DNA from: Nonomuraea sp. NEAU-A123
GTDB taxonomy: Bacteria > Actinomycetota > Actinomycetes > Streptosporangiales > Streptosporangiaceae
Reading direction: 5' to 3'
Length of the DNA: 64,000 nucleotides
NCBI RefSeq assembly: GCF_018603905.1
Contig: NZ_JAHFZZ010000016.1
Span: 186,001 to 250,000, forward strand
Within the stretch, counting starts at the first letter, position 1, and every line of letters begins with the position of its first letter. A program made the position numbers and the translations under genes. Under the pieces are notes generated by a model, which saw only the letters and a program-made list of their open reading frames with translations, was not told the origin of the DNA and made no database searches. Below, in pieces: positions 62,098 through 64,000 of the stretch.

Positions 62098-62366
62098 AAA
62101 CCCCGTCGTCGGCATCGCCGGCTTCGTGTTCAAGATGCTCGCCGTCCCTTACCCGGACGGCGATCCGGCCAAGGCCCGCCAGGCCGCCGCCGCCTGGGCG
62201 CGGCTCGCGGACCCGCGGCTGCTGTCGAAACTGCTCGAGCACAACATCGCCAGGATCCTGCTGAGCAAGCTCACCGAATACAGCATCGGCAGCGCTTTCT
62301 TCGCCGTCGGAGATGTGAGCGTGGTGGCCGGGGTGAAAGCGCTGCGCAGCGACGACACGGGTGACG
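62098..62366 (+). pseudogene. Decayed WXG/ESX-type partner of the LysM protein
   Basis: After the CAP stop a frame reads NPVVGIAGFVFKMLAVPYPD, GDPAKARQAAAAWARLADPR, typical of the N-terminus of large actinobacterial WXG-like proteins, then jumps to SKLTEYSIGSAFFAVGDVSV, VAGVKALRSDDTGD, which looks like a C-terminus. The frame then runs into the LysM gene without a proper stop, so the central part was deleted and a frameshift exists. Confidence 0.5.
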
Positions 62367-62367
62367 C

Positions 62368-62922
62368 ATGGCTCCTGACCCTGACCCGAAACCGCCGGAA
62401 ACGGTTACCGTCACTCCTCAGGGCGGCCCGTACGATTCGCTCTGGGACATCGCCGAGCAGCTCTTCGAGAATGGCGCCCTCTGGGGCGGCATTTACCAGG
62501 CGAACCGCGATCTCCTCGACGATCCCGGCGCACTACGTCCGGGAATGCGGCTGCGCCTGCCGATGGAGATCTATCCGGGCCATATCAGGTCCGCCGCCGG
62601 CGGGTTCGACACCGAGAAACACGACCTCGGCGAATTCGTCAACGCGGTGGCGGCGGAACTGAACGCCATCGGGAATTTCTGGGGCGGCGGCAAGGAAGGG
62701 ACGATGTTCTTCAAAGGTGAAGGCGGCGGCATGGGATACGAGGCCGTGACCAGCCAGATCATCGAGGGCGTCGACGTCCTTCAGGACGCCCATCACGCGA
62801 TCCCCAAGCGCCTGCGGCTCATGGCCGACCGGGTCCAGGTCGCCGACTGGGACAACGTGACCACCGTGCTGTCCGCACTCCCCGCCCCGGATCCCGACAA
62901 GCGGATCTGGGGCGCGGGCTGA
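62368..62922 (+). CDS. LysM-domain protein
   Basis: 184 aa. ATG GCT CCT GAC with only a weak site, GGGTGACGC, upstream. Residues 10-65 form a LysM fold: PYDSLWDIAEQLFENGALWG, GIYQANRDLLDDPGALRPGM and RLRLPM. The rest is helical and mixed (NAVAAELNAIGNFWGGGKEG). No signal peptide; probably secreted by a WXG-type route with its now-broken partner. Convergent with the ArsC-like gene, which ends at 62927. Confidence 0.82.
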   Translation: MAPDPDPKPPETVTVTPQGGPYDSLWDIAEQLFENGALWGGIYQANRDLLDDPGALRPGMRLRLPMEIYPGHIRSAAGGFDTEKHDLGEFVNAVAAELNAIGNFWGGGKEGTMFFKGEGGGMGYEAVTSQIIEGVDVLQDAHHAIPKRLRLMADRVQVADWDNVTTVLSALPAPDPDKRIWGAG

Positions 62923-62926
62923 GCCG

Positions 62927-63292
62927 CTAGGAGGAGCGGGAAAGCACGGAGCGGACGGCCTCCGTCGTACGGCCGACCACGGCCGCGCCGTCTCCGGCGG
63001 TGATGATCGGGCGCTGGATGAGGATCGGGTGGCTGGCCAGCGCCTTGATCCAGCGATTGCGGTTCGCGGCGTCGCGGGGCCAGTCGGCGATGCCGAGGTC
63101 GGCGGCCGTGGTCTCGCCGAAGCGGGTGATGTCCCAGGGCTCGAGGCGGAGCCTGGTGAGCACCTCGCGGAGTTCGAGCTCATTGGGCGGATCATCGAGG
63201 TAGCGGCGAATGGTGTATTCGGCGTTCTCGGTGTCCAGGAGTTGCAGCGCGGAGTGGCACTTGGAGCAGTCGGGGTTGATCCAGATCTCCAT
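62927..63292 (-). CDS. ArsC-family reductase-like protein
   Basis: 121 aa from an ATG with AAAGGAAGTCAGC upstream. Thioredoxin-like ArsC fold: EIWINPDCSKCHSALQLLDT with the redox Cys at 9 and 12 (CxxC), then YTIRRYLDDPPNELELREVL and HPILIQRPIITAGDGAAVVG with the arsenate-binding Arg. Probably a glutaredoxin-dependent arsenate reductase or Spx-like protein. No ars genes nearby, so arsenate is not proven as substrate. Confidence 0.85.
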   Translation of the reverse strand: MEIWINPDCSKCHSALQLLDTENAEYTIRRYLDDPPNELELREVLTRLRLEPWDITRFGETTAADLGIADWPRDAANRNRWIKALASHPILIQRPIITAGDGAAVVGRTTEAVRSVLSRSS

Positions 63293-63799
63293 GCTGACTT
63301 CCTTTGGGGATGCGAGGAGCGCGGAGCCGTCCGGCAAGGCGTCCCATGGAGAAACAGGAGGCGCACTGAACGTGACCTGCCCCCTATTTCACTAGCAAGT
63401 GTTAGCCATACGGATTACCACGTCAAGCGCCGCTAAATAGCCATCCGGCGCTCGAATGGCCCCGTGACCAGGGGCGAGGCGGCTGAGAGAACCGCCGCCA
63501 TCTCCCCCGAGCTTGATCCGCCCCGGGGCCCGATCCTGCCCTGTCGAGCCGTTACGCAGGCCACGGCACAGAGCAGTCCGGTTACCGAGCGTGATCGCGC
63601 GGCCGTTTCCGTGAAAAAAATGCCGGACCCGGATTCCGGCCGGAAAGGCCAGTGTCAGCAGGGGTTCCCGACGCCTCTGGGATCACTTTGGTTTACCCAC
63701 ATCACAGATTGATGTCCGAAATTTCATGACAGAGGGCACCTGGCACCGACAGAATGCGGAACGCCCACCCGCCGTCCACTCCATACGGAGGACACCCAT
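63293..63799. other. Gene-free stretch of about 500 bases
   Basis: Holds the promoter end of the ArsC gene (CACTAGCAAGTGTTAGCC near 63390 may be an operator), then lower-GC sequence without convincing coding. The last 20 bases give GGAGGACACCC, the ribosome site of the next gene. Confidence 0.5.
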
Positions 63800-64000
63800 A
63801 TGCGTAGACGCCTAGGGGTACTCGCTGGCTTCGTGAGCCTGGCAGCCCTCGGTGCGCCGATCGCCACGGCCGACGCCGCAACGGTGCCGCGAACCGCATG
63901 TCGCGTGACCGTGGCCAAGCCGCAGGTCACCACCGCCGGCAAGATCCAGGCTTCCGCCACCCGGCAGGGCTGCGAAGGCACCGCCCTGGTCCGCGTCCGC
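63800..64000 (+). CDS. Secreted protein, N-terminal part only
   Basis: ATG at 63800, then RRRLGVLAGFVSLAALGAPI, ATADAATV: a Sec signal peptide with cleavage near residue 27. The mature start has TACRVTVAKPQVTTAGKIQA, beta-rich with a Cys pair (CRVT, GCEG). The gene runs off the end of the window. Family unknown. Confidence 0.75.
   Translation, partial: MRRRLGVLAGFVSLAALGAPIATADAATVPRTACRVTVAKPQVTTAGKIQASATRQGCEGTALVRVR

Noticed and set aside
63464-63712. 82-codon plus-strand frame in the final gap
   Set aside because: Composition is not protein-like and there is no ribosome site.

Overview
The window is high-GC, densely coding DNA with GTG starts, 4-base gene overlaps and families typical of filamentous Actinobacteria: a CU044_5270 protein beside an ECF sigma factor, a SARP regulator, a DUF5937/ArsR regulator, CAP and LysM proteins, and many TetR, PadR and GntR regulators. 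A Streptosporangiaceae-like host (for example Nonomuraea) is my inference; there is no rRNA or marker gene to prove it. I see no tRNA, rRNA or CRISPR array.

0-13 kb: a partial glycosyltransferase, a VOC protein, an MFS exporter with an ArsR-type regulator, a TetR-controlled FAD monooxygenase and DoxX divergon with four matching operator-like sites, a PadR plus FAD monooxygenase pair, a second PadR followed by a broken fusion gene, a DUF1963 protein, and a sigma factor overlapping its CU044_5270 partner. 13-25 kb: an IS5-type element with a -1 frameshift site, small secreted proteins, an NBR1-Ig membrane protein, then a gene-poor stretch with micro-genes, gene remnants, tandem repeats and a small heat-shock cassette (Hsp20 plus MerR) between 39-bp inverted repeats.

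25-30.5 kb: a TetR gene facing a rifamycin phosphotransferase (rph) across a perfect palindrome, then a BrkB membrane protein and another TetR with its own palindrome. 30.4-43 kb: the most interesting block. A GntR/HutC regulator is followed by nine genes joined by eight consecutive 4-base overlaps: a sugar ABC importer (binding lipoprotein and two permeases, no ATPase), a GH94-like glycosidase/phosphorylase, a ROK kinase, a SIS protein, an SDR, an FAD oxidoreductase and a phosphotriesterase-like hydrolase. A 17-bp motif upstream of the GntR gene recurs (16 of 17 bases) between an M28 peptidase and a secreted cutinase-like hydrolase at the far end, suggesting one regulon. The exact pathway is not one I can name.

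43-64 kb: an FG-GAP secreted protein, a class I aminotransferase, DUF305, TetR, tyrosine phosphatase, cupin, a GlxA-type AraC regulator, a truncated SARP regulator opposite a secreted protein of 222-bp repeats, ArsR, an NmrA-like protein, an acyl-CoA synthetase opposite a PaaX regulator, a complete monosaccharide ABC importer (chvE-mmsA-mmsB) behind a LacI-type operator, a WYL regulator, VOC, CPBP protease, CAP protein, LysM protein with a decayed partner, an ArsC-like protein and a secreted protein cut by the window end.
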